A DNA stretch of 64,000 nucleotides from Roseiarcus sp963835885. Its GTDB lineage: Bacteria; Pseudomonadota; Alphaproteobacteria; Rhizobiales; Beijerinckiaceae. Positions 1 to 8,473 of this stretch are shown in pieces. How positions within the stretch are numbered: position 1 is the stretch's first letter; each line of letters opens with the position of its first letter. The DNA is taken from assembly GCA_963835885.1 (NCBI GenBank), contig CAWIHF010000017.1, positions 620,001-684,000 of the forward strand, in the 5' to 3' direction. A program made the translations under genes and the position numbers. The notes beneath the pieces were generated by a model. It did no database searches, had not been told where the DNA came from, and saw only the letters and a program-made list of their open reading frames with translations.

Positions 1-82
1 TCAGGTTCTGATACTTTTTCCAGAATTCCGCCGCCTTGTCGCGCCGGACTTCCTCGTCAACTTCCTGAAAGATGTCTGCCAT
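1..82 (-). CDS. N-terminus of a YfgM-like TPR membrane protein (partial)
   Basis: Reading the minus strand from an ATG at 82 gives 27 residues beginning MADIFQEVDEEVRRDK and running off the window. This acidic, charged start is typical of the short cytoplasmic N-terminus of the inner-membrane tetratricopeptide proteins (YfgM/UPF0070-like) of Hyphomicrobiales. In that family a single transmembrane helix and TPRs follow, and the protein is thought to work beside the SecYEG translocon or BamB. None of those later parts can be seen here. No strong Shine-Dalgarno is visible. It is transcribed away from the iron transporter, so the region 83-483 is a divergent promoter region. The identification rests on the start motif only. 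Confidence 0.55.
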   Translation of the reverse strand, partial: MADIFQEVDEEVRRDKAAEFWKKYQNL

Positions 83-353
83 TTCGGTTCGATTTGGGGT
101 GCGCTCGACCGCGTTTCGCGGGAGCTTAGGGGCATTTGCCGGTCGCACTAACATAAGGGGGCGGGGAAAGCGAGCGGCGAGCGGTTCGCGGGCCGGTCGA
201 CGGGTACCGACCAGCGTGACGATCGACGTCACCGCACAGCGTGCTTTCGACTTTCAACGAGCCCGGCCGGAAAACTGATGTTCGCAGAGGTTGCGGCGGC
301 GCCGTCTCCCACGGACGTGTTCGGCTCAGTCGCCAAGTCTCGCCGATGCCGGT

Positions 354-370
354 TTTAGAACGTTTCTAAA
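354..370. promoter_or_regulatory. Irr box (iron control element)
   Basis: TTTAGAA-CGT-TTCTAAA is a perfect inverted repeat matching the ICE/Irr-box form TTTAGAA-N3-TTCTAAA known from Hyphomicrobiales and Rhodobacterales. A further TTCTAAA half-site lies at about 380-386, next to the short palindrome ATTGAATCAAT. It sits about 115 bp upstream of the iron-binding protein start at 484. Irr is the haem-responsive iron regulator of these bacteria, so iron-dependent control of the fbp operon is inferred. Confidence 0.8.
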
Positions 371-483
371 TTGAATCAATTCTAAACTGGATGCCCTGTT
401 CTTGCGCGGCCGCTGCGCCATTGTTATCGAACGATAGATCCTCGGCCAGAAGCCTTGATCCTGCCGGCCGCACAGGAACTCCA

Positions 484-1494
484 ATGTCCAGTTTCCGCGT
501 ACTCCGTCTCGTCCTGCCTGCCGTTTTATGCTTCGGGATGGCTTCACCCGGCACGCTTGCAGCGTCGCTGACGCTTTATTCAGCACAGCATGAGCAGACG
601 GTGGACTTGCTGACCAAAGCCTTCACCAAGGAAACGGGGATCGAGGTCAAGGTTCACAACGGGGAGGCCCCGGAGCTGGCCAGCCAGATTGTGAGGGAAG
701 GAGCGTCGTCGCCGGCCGACGTTTTCTTCACCGAGAACTCGCCGGAGCTCGAATTGCTGTCGGAGAAGGGGCTGCTGGCGAAAGTCGCTCCAGCGACGCT
801 CGCCAGCGTTCCTGCCCAGGATAGCAGCCCGGCCGGCGATTGGGTCGGTGTTCTGGCGCGCGAAAACGTCCTGGTCTTCAACAAAGACATGATTCAAGAG
901 GCTTCGTTGCCCGCGTCCTTGTTCGATCTCGCGAAGCCGGAATGGAAGGGAAAGATCGCGATCGCCCCGACCGACGCCGATTTCCTGCCGCTGGTCGGCG
1001 CGGTCATCGCCTTGAAGGGACGCGCCGCCGCGCTCGAATGGCTGAAGGGGCTACACGACAACGCCATGCTCTTCGATGACGACGAGGGCGTCGTCGCCGC
1101 GGTCGATCGGGGCGCAGCCGCAACGGGGATCATCAACAGCTATTATTGGGCGCGGCTTCGCATGGAGAAAGGCGCCGACAAGATGCAAAGCGCCATTCAC
1201 CATTTTGCCGGGGGCGATGTCGGCGGATTGATGAATGTCTCCGGAGCCGCCGTACTGAAGAGTTCCCACAACCAGGCGGCTGGACAGAAGTTCCTGGCGT
1301 TCCTAGTCAGCAAGCCCGCCCAGGAGATGATTTCGAAGCTGGATATCACCTTCGAATATCCGCTCGCCGCCGGCGTTGCCGCAAACCCGATTTTGAAGCC
1401 GAAGGGGGAACTGCAGCCTCCGTCCTTGACGATCAAGCAAATCGGCGACGACCGCGAAGCCGCCGGGCTCTTGCGGGAGGCAGGCTTGATCTGA
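484..1494 (+). CDS. Ferric iron ABC transporter, periplasmic binding protein (FbpA/FutA-like)
   Basis: A 336-residue secreted protein of the class that binds Fe3+ in the periplasm and hands it to the permease. The start at 484 is preferred over an in-frame ATG at 391 because it has AGGA eight bases upstream and is followed directly by a Sec signal peptide (hydrophobic residues about 7-27, ending SPGTLAAS). The mature protein begins LTLYSAQHEQTVDLL, the usual opening of this family. A distal Tyr-Tyr pair (SYYWARL, about residues 220-226) fits the tyrosine ligands that hold ferric iron in FbpA. It is the first gene of a tight three-gene operon: its TGA overlaps the ATG of the permease gene. Expression is probably governed by the Irr box upstream. 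Other substrates (thiamine, 2-aminoethylphosphonate) are possible for this superfamily but less likely given that box. Confidence 0.85.
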   Translation: MSSFRVLRLVLPAVLCFGMASPGTLAASLTLYSAQHEQTVDLLTKAFTKETGIEVKVHNGEAPELASQIVREGASSPADVFFTENSPELELLSEKGLLAKVAPATLASVPAQDSSPAGDWVGVLARENVLVFNKDMIQEASLPASLFDLAKPEWKGKIAIAPTDADFLPLVGAVIALKGRAAALEWLKGLHDNAMLFDDDEGVVAAVDRGAAATGIINSYYWARLRMEKGADKMQSAIHHFAGGDVGGLMNVSGAAVLKSSHNQAAGQKFLAFLVSKPAQEMISKLDITFEYPLAAGVAANPILKPKGELQPPSLTIKQIGDDREAAGLLREAGLI

Positions 1495-3110
1495 TGTCGC
1501 AAATCGCCGGCATCAATGTCGCTCAGGGCAATTCGGGTCTTGGCGCGCATTCGACGGCCAATCGAAGCGGGCGCGCCCCGGTTCCCTTGATCGGCGCAGC
1601 CGTACTCGCGGCCGCGCTCGTTCTGCTGCCGATCCTCGTCACAATCGTTCAAGCCGCCGGCTTGAACGTGAAGGATGCGATCGACTTGCTTGTGCGCCCG
1701 CTCGTTGGCCGACTGCTCGTCAACACGGTCGGTCTGGTCGTCGCCGCCTCGTTCACTTGCGCCGTCATCGGGACGGCGACGGCGTGGCTGGTCGAGCGGA
1801 CCGACCTCCCCGGCCGGAAAGTCTGGGCTGTGCTCGCCGCCGCTCCTTTGGCGGTTCCGCCGTTCATCTCGAGCTATGCCTGGGTTTCGCTCAGCAATGA
1901 GCTGCAGGACTTCGCCGGAGCGCTGCTGGTGGTCACCTGCGCGTATTATCCGCTTGTCTATCTGCCCGTGGCCGCGGCGTTGCGCGGCCTTGATCCGGCG
2001 CTGGAGGAAACGGCGCGTTCGCTCGGTCACGGCGCGTGGGGATGTTTCGTTCGCGTCGTGGCGCCGCAACTGCGGCCTGCTCTCTACGGCGGCATGTTGC
2101 TGGTCGCCCTCGACACGTTGATCGAGTTCGGTGCCTTCGCGCTCTTGCGCTTTCGCACCTTTACGACCGAACTCTACGCTCAGTACAGGACCGGCCTCGA
2201 GGGGCCGGAATCGTCGCTATTGGCGCTGGTGCTCATCGCCCTGTGTCTTGTCTGCGTGGTCGCAGAACTGAATGTGCGCGGGCGTGCGCGCTACGCGCGC
2301 GTCGGCTCCGGCGCCCGCCGCATCGCCGCGCCCGCGCGTCTGGGGCCGGCCCGATGGCCGGCGCTTCTGGCGCTCGCGGCGCTGACAAGCGCGACGCTCG
2401 GCTTGCCGCTGGGCATGATCTCCTGTTGGCTGCTGCAGCACGCCCAGGCCGCCACGTCGCCGGTCGCGCCATCTTTGCCGCTTCTCTTCAGCGCGACATT
2501 CGCTTCCCTCAGCTACGGACTGGCCGGAGCGGCTGCAGCCCTTCTCCTGGCGGCGCCGCTCGGCTATCTCACGACGCGTTACCCGAGCCGCCTGTCGGTC
2601 ATTCTCGAACGGATCGCCTATCTGGCGCAGGGCGTGCCGGGCATCGTCGTAGCGCTGGCGTTCATTTCGCTCACAATCCAGACGATCCGCCCGCTCTATC
2701 AAAGCGCCGCGCTGCTGGTCGTCGCCTACGCGATCCTGTTCCTGCCATTCGCTCTGGTCGGCGTCCGCTCGGCGTTGGCGCAGGTCCAACCCGGACTCGA
2801 GGAGGCGGCGCGCTCGCTCGGGCTGGGTTGGTTCGGGGTGACCGTCCGAGTGCTGGCACCGCTGGCGGGACCCGGCCTCGGGGCCGGCGCCGCCATGGTG
2901 TTCATCTTCGTCGTCACAGAGTTGACCACGACGCTATTGCTGGCGCCGATCGGGACGCGGACCCTCGCCACCGAGGTTTGGGCCAATACGTCGACGCTGG
3001 CCTTTGCCGCCGCCGCGCCGTTTGCGGGGATGATGCTGCTGATCTCCCTGCTTTCCACCTGGGTTCTCGCGCATCGTTTCGGCGCCGCCGTGTTTCCGAG
3101 CCAGGCTTGA
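1494..3110 (+). CDS. Ferric iron ABC transporter, fused permease (FbpB-like)
   Basis: A 538-residue inner-membrane protein made of two tandem binding-protein-dependent permease domains, as in FbpB/SfuB iron importers. There are about 12 hydrophobic segments. Each half carries an EAA-type coupling loop: EETARSLGHGAWGCFVRVVAPQ in the first, EEAARSLGLGWFGVTVRVLAP in the second; these contact the ATPase. The ATG overlaps the stop of the binding-protein gene (TGATG), implying translational coupling, and the ATPase gene begins two bases after its stop. Length and domain duplication are normal for the family, and no frameshift is present. Confidence 0.87.
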   Translation: MSQIAGINVAQGNSGLGAHSTANRSGRAPVPLIGAAVLAAALVLLPILVTIVQAAGLNVKDAIDLLVRPLVGRLLVNTVGLVVAASFTCAVIGTATAWLVERTDLPGRKVWAVLAAAPLAVPPFISSYAWVSLSNELQDFAGALLVVTCAYYPLVYLPVAAALRGLDPALEETARSLGHGAWGCFVRVVAPQLRPALYGGMLLVALDTLIEFGAFALLRFRTFTTELYAQYRTGLEGPESSLLALVLIALCLVCVVAELNVRGRARYARVGSGARRIAAPARLGPARWPALLALAALTSATLGLPLGMISCWLLQHAQAATSPVAPSLPLLFSATFASLSYGLAGAAAALLLAAPLGYLTTRYPSRLSVILERIAYLAQGVPGIVVALAFISLTIQTIRPLYQSAALLVVAYAILFLPFALVGVRSALAQVQPGLEEAARSLGLGWFGVTVRVLAPLAGPGLGAGAAMVFIFVVTELTTTLLLAPIGTRTLATEVWANTSTLAFAAAAPFAGMMLLISLLSTWVLAHRFGAAVFPSQA

Positions 3111-3112
3111 TC

Positions 3113-4255
3113 ATGGCTGACGTCCGAATCGCAGCGCTGAGCAAGTCGTTTCGGGGAACGCCGGTGCTACGCGAAGTCGATCTTGTCGTGCCGTCGGGCG
3201 CCTTATTCGCCATCCTGGGCGCGTCGGGCAGCGGCAAGACGACTTTGCTGAGGTTGCTGAGCGGCTTCGAGCGCGCCGATTCCGGGGCCATCGAGATCGA
3301 CGGGCGACAGGTGTCCGGTCCGGGCGTGCACATACCGCCCGAGCGGCGGCAGGTCGGCTATGTTTCCCAGGAGGGGTCGCTGTTTCCCCACTTGTCGGTG
3401 GCCGACAACGTGGTCTTCGGACTCCCCCGCACCCAGCGTCGCGACCGCCGCAAAGCCGAGGCGCTGCTCGAAAGCGTCGGCCTGACCGCATCCTATGCGC
3501 GCCGCGCGCCGCATGAACTCTCGGGCGGCGAGCAACAGCGGGTGGCGCTGGCCCGCGCGCTCGCGCCTGCCCCGAAACTCGTGCTTCTCGACGAACCGTT
3601 CTCGGCTCTGGACGCGGCCCTGCGGCTCGAAACGCGCCAAGCTGTCGCGGCAGTCCTGGCGGCCGCCGGAGCAACCGCGCTGCTCGTGACACACGATCAG
3701 TCGGAGGCCCTTTCGATGGGCGAGCGGGTCGCCGTATTGCGCGACGGCGCCATGGCTCAGGTCGCGGCGCCGGAAAACCTGTATCGCCAGCCCGCAGACA
3801 TGGCCCTGGCGCAATTCGTGGGCGAGGCTGTACTGCTGCCTGGCGTCGTTGCAGGAGGAAAGGCGACCTGTGCGCTGGGGCGACTGCAGTTGGCTTTGCC
3901 CGTGCCGGACGGCCCCGTCGACATGATGGTGCGGCCCGAGCAGATACGGCTCGAGCGACGGACCAGCCCCGGCGCGACAAAGGCGCAGGTGCAAGCCGTA
4001 ACTTACTACGGGCACGACGCCAGCATCACTCTGTCGCTCGACGTCGGCGGCGTGCGGGTCGCAACACGCGTTGCCGGCCAGATGACGCCGCAACAGGGAG
4101 CCCAGGTATGGCTCAGCGTCGAAGGGGGCGTGATGGCCTACCCGCGCAGTCCGCCGCGGGTTCGAATCGAAGGCGCCGTCACGCTGGAGAGCGCTGAACC
4201 GCAAACGGGCGCGCAGGACGCGTTTGTCCGAACCATCGAGGAGAAACACGAATGA
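3113..4255 (+). CDS. Ferric iron ABC transporter, ATP-binding protein (FbpC-like)
   Basis: A 380-residue cytoplasmic ATPase that energises the importer. Walker A is GASGSGKTT (about residues 36-44), the Q-loop lies in GYVSQEGSLFPH, the signature is LSGGEQQRVALARAL, Walker B is LVLLDEPFSALD and the switch histidine is in LLVTHDQSEALSMG. A C-terminal TOBE-like region (about 280-365) follows, as in other FbpC/PotA-group ATPases. The start lies two bases after the permease stop. Its stop overlaps the start of the next small ORF (ATGA). All catalytic motifs are intact. Confidence 0.9.
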   Translation: MADVRIAALSKSFRGTPVLREVDLVVPSGALFAILGASGSGKTTLLRLLSGFERADSGAIEIDGRQVSGPGVHIPPERRQVGYVSQEGSLFPHLSVADNVVFGLPRTQRRDRRKAEALLESVGLTASYARRAPHELSGGEQQRVALARALAPAPKLVLLDEPFSALDAALRLETRQAVAAVLAAAGATALLVTHDQSEALSMGERVAVLRDGAMAQVAAPENLYRQPADMALAQFVGEAVLLPGVVAGGKATCALGRLQLALPVPDGPVDMMVRPEQIRLERRTSPGATKAQVQAVTYYGHDASITLSLDVGGVRVATRVAGQMTPQQGAQVWLSVEGGVMAYPRSPPRVRIEGAVTLESAEPQTGAQDAFVRTIEEKHE

Positions 4256-4512
4256 CAGCACATCACGCCGTCTTGCGCCGAGACGGTCGCTACGCCACTT
4301 TGCTGGGCGCTTTGGCCGCATTCGCCGCCCTGCTTCCGCAGGCGGCGACCTCGGCTCCGCAACCGGCCAGTTTCCTGGATCGAGTCCATCGGCAAACGAC
4401 GTTGACATCGACCGTGCCTGACAACGGCGACCAGAACCCCTACCCGATCGTCGTAGCGCCGGGCCCGGGCGGAATAAAGGAAGGCGAGTTCGTCGGCCAA
4501 AAGTTGCTGTAG
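4252..4512 (+). CDS. Small secreted protein, probable N-terminal fragment of a periplasmic beta-propeller protein
   Basis: An 86-residue product overlapping the ATPase stop by ATGA, so it appears translated with the operon. It has an N-terminal hydrophobic stretch (about residues 16-35, LLGALAAFAALLPQAATSA) that looks like a signal peptide. The segment STVPDNGDQNPYPIVVAP resembles the opening of secreted NHL/beta-propeller proteins common in Beijerinckiaceae, which are several hundred residues long. Nothing in any frame continues the fold after the stop at 4512, and a repeat-rich non-coding stretch follows. I read it as a 3'-truncated gene, though a genuine short protein cannot be ruled out. 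Function unknown. Confidence 0.5.
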   Translation: MTAHHAVLRRDGRYATLLGALAAFAALLPQAATSAPQPASFLDRVHRQTTLTSTVPDNGDQNPYPIVVAPGPGGIKEGEFVGQKLL

Positions 4513-4566
4513 TCTCATCTCGAAGCGGCCCGCGCGCCGGGAAGCGGCTTCCCGAGCGCGGTCGAA

Positions 4567-4750
4567 TTCCCTGGTTACAGGGAAAAATACAGGGAACCTC
4601 TCGCGTTTCGGCCGATTTTCGGAAAAGCCATCCCGAAAAGCCCCACGATTTTAGGTTGTCCCAGAAAAATTCCCTACGCGGTCGAGCAGGGAAATTTTTT
4701 TCGTCGAGCAGGGAACTCAAATTCCCTGCTCGGCCGAAAGCAGGGATATT
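4567..4750. repeat. Cluster of CAGGGAA motifs in a gene-free stretch (4513-4865)
   Basis: The stretch has no plausible gene. It holds TTCCCTG-GTTA-CAGGGAA (4567-4584, perfect inverted repeat), another CAGGGAA at 4590-4596, two CGAGCAGGGAA direct copies (4683-4693 and 4705-4715), one inverted copy TTCCCTGCTCG (4722-4732) and CAGGGAT at 4741. A related arrangement recurs at 35296-35461. Similar motifs occur in intergenic DNA of other Hyphomicrobiales as far as I recall; function unknown. Confidence 0.6.
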
Positions 4751-4865
4751 TCGCGCCTCACGCGCCGCTTTTCGGGCGCCGGCGCCTGGGAAAATCAGAA
4801 GACACCAAAAATGCCAGAGCGCCGAAAAGCGCATGAGCTATAGCGAACGCTGCCGGATTGCATGA

Positions 4866-5422
4866 TCAAGTGAACCGCCGGGCCGGAGGGAGCATACGCC
4901 GGAGGACGTTGTCCTTCAGAATGTAGTGGTGGTAGAGCGCCGCCGCCCCGTGACCAGCTGCGGTGACCACGATGACCCATCCAACCAAGTCGTGAGTCTC
5001 GCCGATAAGGTGGTGGGTGGGGCGCGACACGGTGGCCATGGGAGATGGGATTTGCAGGCCGAAGAAGCTCATGGCTTCCCCTCCGGACCAGCGTAGCACG
5101 AATCCGAGGACCGCCTCTGCAGCCAGAAGAGCATAAAGCAGCCAGTGCACCGCCTTCGACGCCCTTTCGACCAAAACCCGAGACGGCGGACGGCATCTGG
5201 TGGCCCGGAATGAGTTGCCGAGTGAGACGCGCGATCACGACCGCCGCCAGCAGGATCCCGAACGACATGTGGGTGACAATCATGAGACGACGCGTTGGGC
5301 GAACGAAGTTCTCCCACGTCTCGGCCAGGGCGAAATTCGCGAGCACCAAGAAGACCGTGGCCCAATGCAAGCTCATGGCAAATAAATCGTACTGGGTACG
5401 ATCGTCACCCGCGACGACCCGA
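4866..5422 (-). pseudogene. Cytochrome b561, split by an insertion sequence and frameshifted
   Basis: Minus-strand reading gives a four-helix diheme cytochrome b561: N-terminal part RTQYDLFAMSLHWATVFLVL and later MSFGILLAAVVIARLTRQL, then, after a one-base frame change near 5165, ASKAVHWLLYALLAAEAVLG and HDLVGWVIVVTAAGHGAAA. Conserved histidines in SLHW, VTHMS, AVHWLL and ETHDLVGW are the expected haem ligands. Such proteins pass electrons between quinone and periplasmic carriers. The 5' end is separated from the body by the ISL3-family element at 5423-6734: joining 6759-6743 to 5422 restores an open frame from a GTG codon (MADATTRVVAGDD...). The cupredoxin gene lies just upstream, suggesting a former two-gene operon. 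Confidence 0.75.
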
Positions 5423-6734
5423 GGCTCCTCGCTGAAGAGAGTGGGTAAGGCGGATTTTTGGTTTGGCTTGGGGGGCGATCGGTTGGGGATCGAGTTTATC
5501 GTGAGGGGATGCGAGACACCGATCTTTTCCAGTTGGCCCTTGGGTTGCAGTCGCCGTGGATGGTGACGCGGAGCGAGTTTGCGGTCGAGGATGGTCAGCT
5601 CGATTTGCACGTGGATTTTCCGCGCGGGAGCCGGTTCGCCTGCGCCGAGTGCGGCGACGAGGGTTGCGCGGTTCACGATACGAAGGAGGAGACCTGGCGG
5701 CATCTGGACTTCTTCCAGCACCGCACGCTCCTGCACGCTCGCGTGCCGCGGGTGATCTGTGCGACGTGCGGGGTGCGCAAGGTCGCCACGCCGTGGGCTC
5801 GGTCGGGCTCCGGGTTCACGTTGTTGTTTGAGGCCTACGTGCTGGCGCTGGCCAAGGCGATGCCGATCGCCAATGCGGCCAAGCGGTTGGGCGAGCACGA
5901 CACGCGGCTGTGGCGGATCGTCGAGCATTACGTTTGGCAGGCGGTGGAGAAACTGGACTTGTCGGAGGTGCGGCGCATCGCCGCCGACGAAACCTCGGCG
6001 CGGCGCGGCCACGACTACATCAGCCTGTTCGTCGACATGGCGCGGCGCAAAGTCGTCTACGCAGCCGACGGCAAGGACGCCGCGACGGTGAAGGAATTCG
6101 CGGATTTCCTGGAGGCGCATGGCGGCAAGCGCGAGGCGGTCACCGACGCCAGCATCGACATGGGGGCGGCGTTCGAGGCGGGGATCAAGGCGAATTTTGA
6201 GAACGCCGAGATCACGTTTGACAAGTTCCACGTCATCAAGCTCGCCAACGAGGCCGTCGATGAAGTGCGGCGTCAGGAGGCCAGGAACAACTTCCAGATC
6301 AAGGGCCGGCGCTACATCTTCCTGAAGAACGTCGATCATCTGACACAGGAGGAGAAGGAGGCGCTGTCTCGATTGGAAGCGCAGAACCTGGACACGATCC
6401 AGGCGATGCAGATCCGGATGAACCTGCAACAACTGTTTACGATGGACGCCAAGACGGCCCGGCGCTTCCTCGACCGGTGGAACGCCTGGGTTCAGGTCTG
6501 CGATCTCGGCCCGATGAAGCGACTGGCCAAGACGATCATGGGCAAGGCCGAGGGCATTCTCAGATCGATCGACACCGGCCTTTCCAACGGCCTCCTCGAA
6601 GCCATCAACGGCAATGTGCAGGCCGCCAAGCGCAAAGCCAAAGGCTACCGAACCAAGCGAAATCTCAAAGCCATCGTCTACCTCATCGCCGGTGACGTCC
6701 TGGCTAATTCACCCACTTGAAATAGCGACGAGCC
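5423..6734 (+). mobile_element. ISL3-family insertion sequence
   Basis: About 1.31 kb, bounded by imperfect 24-bp terminal inverted repeats: the left end starts GGCTCCTCGCT and ends AGTGGGT, and the right end (read inward on the minus strand) starts GGCTCGTCGCT and ends AGTGGGT. The flanking octamers CGACCCGA (5415-5422) and CGACCCAA (6735-6742) match at 7 of 8 positions, consistent with the 8-bp target duplication made by ISL3 elements. It contains one transposase gene and sits in the 5' end of a cytochrome b561 gene. Confidence 0.85.
5509..6720 (+). CDS. ISL3-family transposase
   Basis: A 403-residue intact transposase. An N-terminal zinc-finger-like region (CAECGDEGC and later CATCGVRK, about residues 44-90) is followed by a helix-turn-helix region and the DDE catalytic core: IAADETSARRGHDY, then DASIDMGAAFEAG and the FDKFHVIKLANEAVDEVRR block characteristic of ISL3/TnpA enzymes. 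The start at 5509 is preferred (GAGGGG just upstream, protein begins MRDTDLFQLAL). The reading frame is unbroken and the terminal repeats are present, so the element may be active or recently mobile. Confidence 0.92.
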   Translation: MRDTDLFQLALGLQSPWMVTRSEFAVEDGQLDLHVDFPRGSRFACAECGDEGCAVHDTKEETWRHLDFFQHRTLLHARVPRVICATCGVRKVATPWARSGSGFTLLFEAYVLALAKAMPIANAAKRLGEHDTRLWRIVEHYVWQAVEKLDLSEVRRIAADETSARRGHDYISLFVDMARRKVVYAADGKDAATVKEFADFLEAHGGKREAVTDASIDMGAAFEAGIKANFENAEITFDKFHVIKLANEAVDEVRRQEARNNFQIKGRRYIFLKNVDHLTQEEKEALSRLEAQNLDTIQAMQIRMNLQQLFTMDAKTARRFLDRWNAWVQVCDLGPMKRLAKTIMGKAEGILRSIDTGLSNGLLEAINGNVQAAKRKAKGYRTKRNLKAIVYLIAGDVLANSPT

Positions 6735-6825
6735 CGACCCAAGTCGTGGCGTCCGCCACGTCTCGCTGAAACCGATCCATTCGGCGCCTCTCGCGAGCTT
6801 AGAACGGTTCAAGTGTCTCGAAGTT

Positions 6826-7324
6826 TCAAGGCCTCCGAGGTTGACGCTCGACATGTGACATCGCCGCTGGCGTGACAAGGAGATTTGTCTTCATCCCGGA
6901 CTTGTAATGGCCCGGTTGATTGCAGATGAGTAAGTAATCTCCAGGCTTCAAGACGAGCCGCAGGGTCTTCTTCTGGCCGGGATCAAGATCGGAGGCTTCA
7001 CCGAGGTCACGGATCTTCGATTCGATCACTCGGTTCGCCTTTTGGTCATAGGGCAACGAGGCGCCTGGACGCGCGAGCCCGACGACGATCATTTCGTGCA
7101 CGAGAGTCTTCGAGTTGTTCGAAACGTCGAACTCCACCGGCCCGGCCTTGATGGTCTGCGCGTCCGCCTTGATCGCCATGCTCTTGACCTCGGGCCCGGT
7201 CGAGGGATCCATCAAGTGCGACATGCACCACCGTCGGCGTCTGCGGCGCCGCATGCGCGGCCGCGCTCAACCCGAGCAGCATTGCTGCATGAATTGGCCC
7301 CAGTCGTGTTGTCCTCCGCCGCAT
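6826..7324 (-). CDS. Secreted cupredoxin (type 1 copper protein), frameshifted
   Basis: The minus-strand start at 7324 gives a signal peptide (MRRRTTRLGPIHAAMLLGLSA then AHAAPQTPTVVHVAL). A one-base frame change near 7222 (CTTGATG, probably one T too many) leads into the body MDPSTGPEVKSMAIKADAQ. Candidate copper ligands are the histidine in KTLVHEMIVVG and the C-x4-H-x4-M loop CNQPGHYKSGM, the classic type 1 site. The mature protein would be about 140 residues and periplasmic, a soluble electron carrier or copper-handling protein. It lies directly upstream of the split cytochrome b561 gene in the same orientation, so the pair may once have formed a membrane-to-periplasm electron route. Confidence 0.75.
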
Positions 7325-7849
7325 GACGTCTCCTTTGGCTGATCGGGCGCGTTCGCAGCGCCAGTCGCTGCGATCGGTTCGAAGTCGGCTATTGTCGAAG
7401 GGGCGGAGTCATAATTGCGGCTCGGGAATTGCATTTTTGCGAGATTGCCGCCCTCAAATCTCCCAACGCTGCTTCAGCCATTCCGGGGACTGCTCTGCGA
7501 CCCGCCGCCGGCTCTCAAGAAGAGCTCGGCGCCGATTGCAGCGTTTTCAGGTTCGGCTATATGTTTGCTTGTGTCCGCCTTCTTGACGTATCGACAGTCG
7601 CAGCCCAAGCGCTGCTGTACAGCTCAAAGTCGACTCCAGACACCAAACATTGCTAAACCGTATACCTTTTCTCCGGTTTCGCCTCAGGAAAGCAGCGGTG
7701 TCGCCAGAGTACTATGCATAAATCGTCGAGTTCCAACGTTCCGTGAATCTTTTCTGGTTCCGGAAGGTCGCGGACCTGCGACCCGCTATACACCTGTCTC
7801 GACTGCGAACGTCGTTGGCGATCCGGTCGACAGTTTGGGAGATTGCGAC
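7325..7849. other. Intergenic stretch, no supported gene
   Basis: About 525 bp between the divergent cupredoxin and small secreted protein genes. Open frames here have atypical composition and no recognisable domains. It presumably holds the two promoters; I see no clear operator. Confidence 0.5.
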
Positions 7850-8125
7850 ATGAAGCGCACATTGGTGATGCTGTCGTCTGCGGCGGCTGTCTGTGCCCTG
7901 ATCGGCGCCGCTCCGGCGTCGGCCAGGGGAGGCGGCGGCGACCATCGAGAGAACAAGGAGCAGGCCCTCACTCATCCGAGAGAAGCGAACCAACTGCCAT
8001 ATGCCATCAGCCATTCCGATCCCATGGGCGATGCTTACGATCAGCCGGTCTACAATTTCGGCGCAGCGCGCGCCGAAGTGGGCCCGGGTTGCCGCCTCGT
8101 TCAGGAATGGAACGGCCAGATGTGA
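7850..8125 (+). CDS. Small secreted protein of unknown function
   Basis: 91 residues starting at an ATG preceded by GGGAGA at a good distance. The first 25 residues (MKRTLVMLSSAAAVCALIGA then APASA) form a clear Sec signal peptide. The mature 66-residue protein is polar, rich in Gly, His and Asn near its start (RGGGGDHRENKEQ), and ends with a lone cysteine in GPGCRLVQEW. I do not recognise the family. It lies alone between the cupredoxin and the two-component system, about 350 bp upstream of the latter. Confidence 0.6.
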   Translation: MKRTLVMLSSAAAVCALIGAAPASARGGGGDHRENKEQALTHPREANQLPYAISHSDPMGDAYDQPVYNFGAARAEVGPGCRLVQEWNGQM

Positions 8126-8473
8126 ACGTTTGCGCTTCATGGAAACTGCGAAGGGCTTGGAACGCGCCAGCGGCAAAGCCCCTGGCGCGCCTCTGGCCGA
8201 TGACTCCGTTTCCCTTCGCCGCGTCAGGCCTGGAGAGTTTCACCCCAGCCTCTCAGTCGGGTGGGACCAAGGCGCGGACCGGGCCTCGAATGATGCCGAC
8301 GATCCCTTAGTCTTCCCTGTCATTCTGTACGGGGGGGTTTCCCCAGCGCGGCCGTCTGTCGCGCGGTCGTCAGAGCCTCTTCCAGCGTCTCAGAGAGGGA
8401 CCGCTTGCTCCCCGGAAGTCGCCCGCGCCCCATGAGGATTGCGATGGCCTGTCGTTCTGCTAATGCGGTCGAG
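8126..8473. other. Intergenic stretch upstream of the two-component system
   Basis: About 350 bp with no convincing coding potential. A short G-run (8329-8336) is present. It must contain the promoter of the response regulator gene; no clear binding site is visible. Confidence 0.4.

Noticed and set aside
4156..4171. GGGTTCGAATCG, resembling a tRNA T-loop
   Set aside because: It is inside the ATPase reading frame and no acceptor, D or anticodon stem can be built around it.
3203..4834. Long minus-strand open frame (543 codons) opposite the iron transporter ATPase
   Set aside because: It mirrors the ATPase gene in GC-rich DNA, has no recognisable domain and an Arg/Pro-rich composition; the plus-strand ATPase has all motifs.
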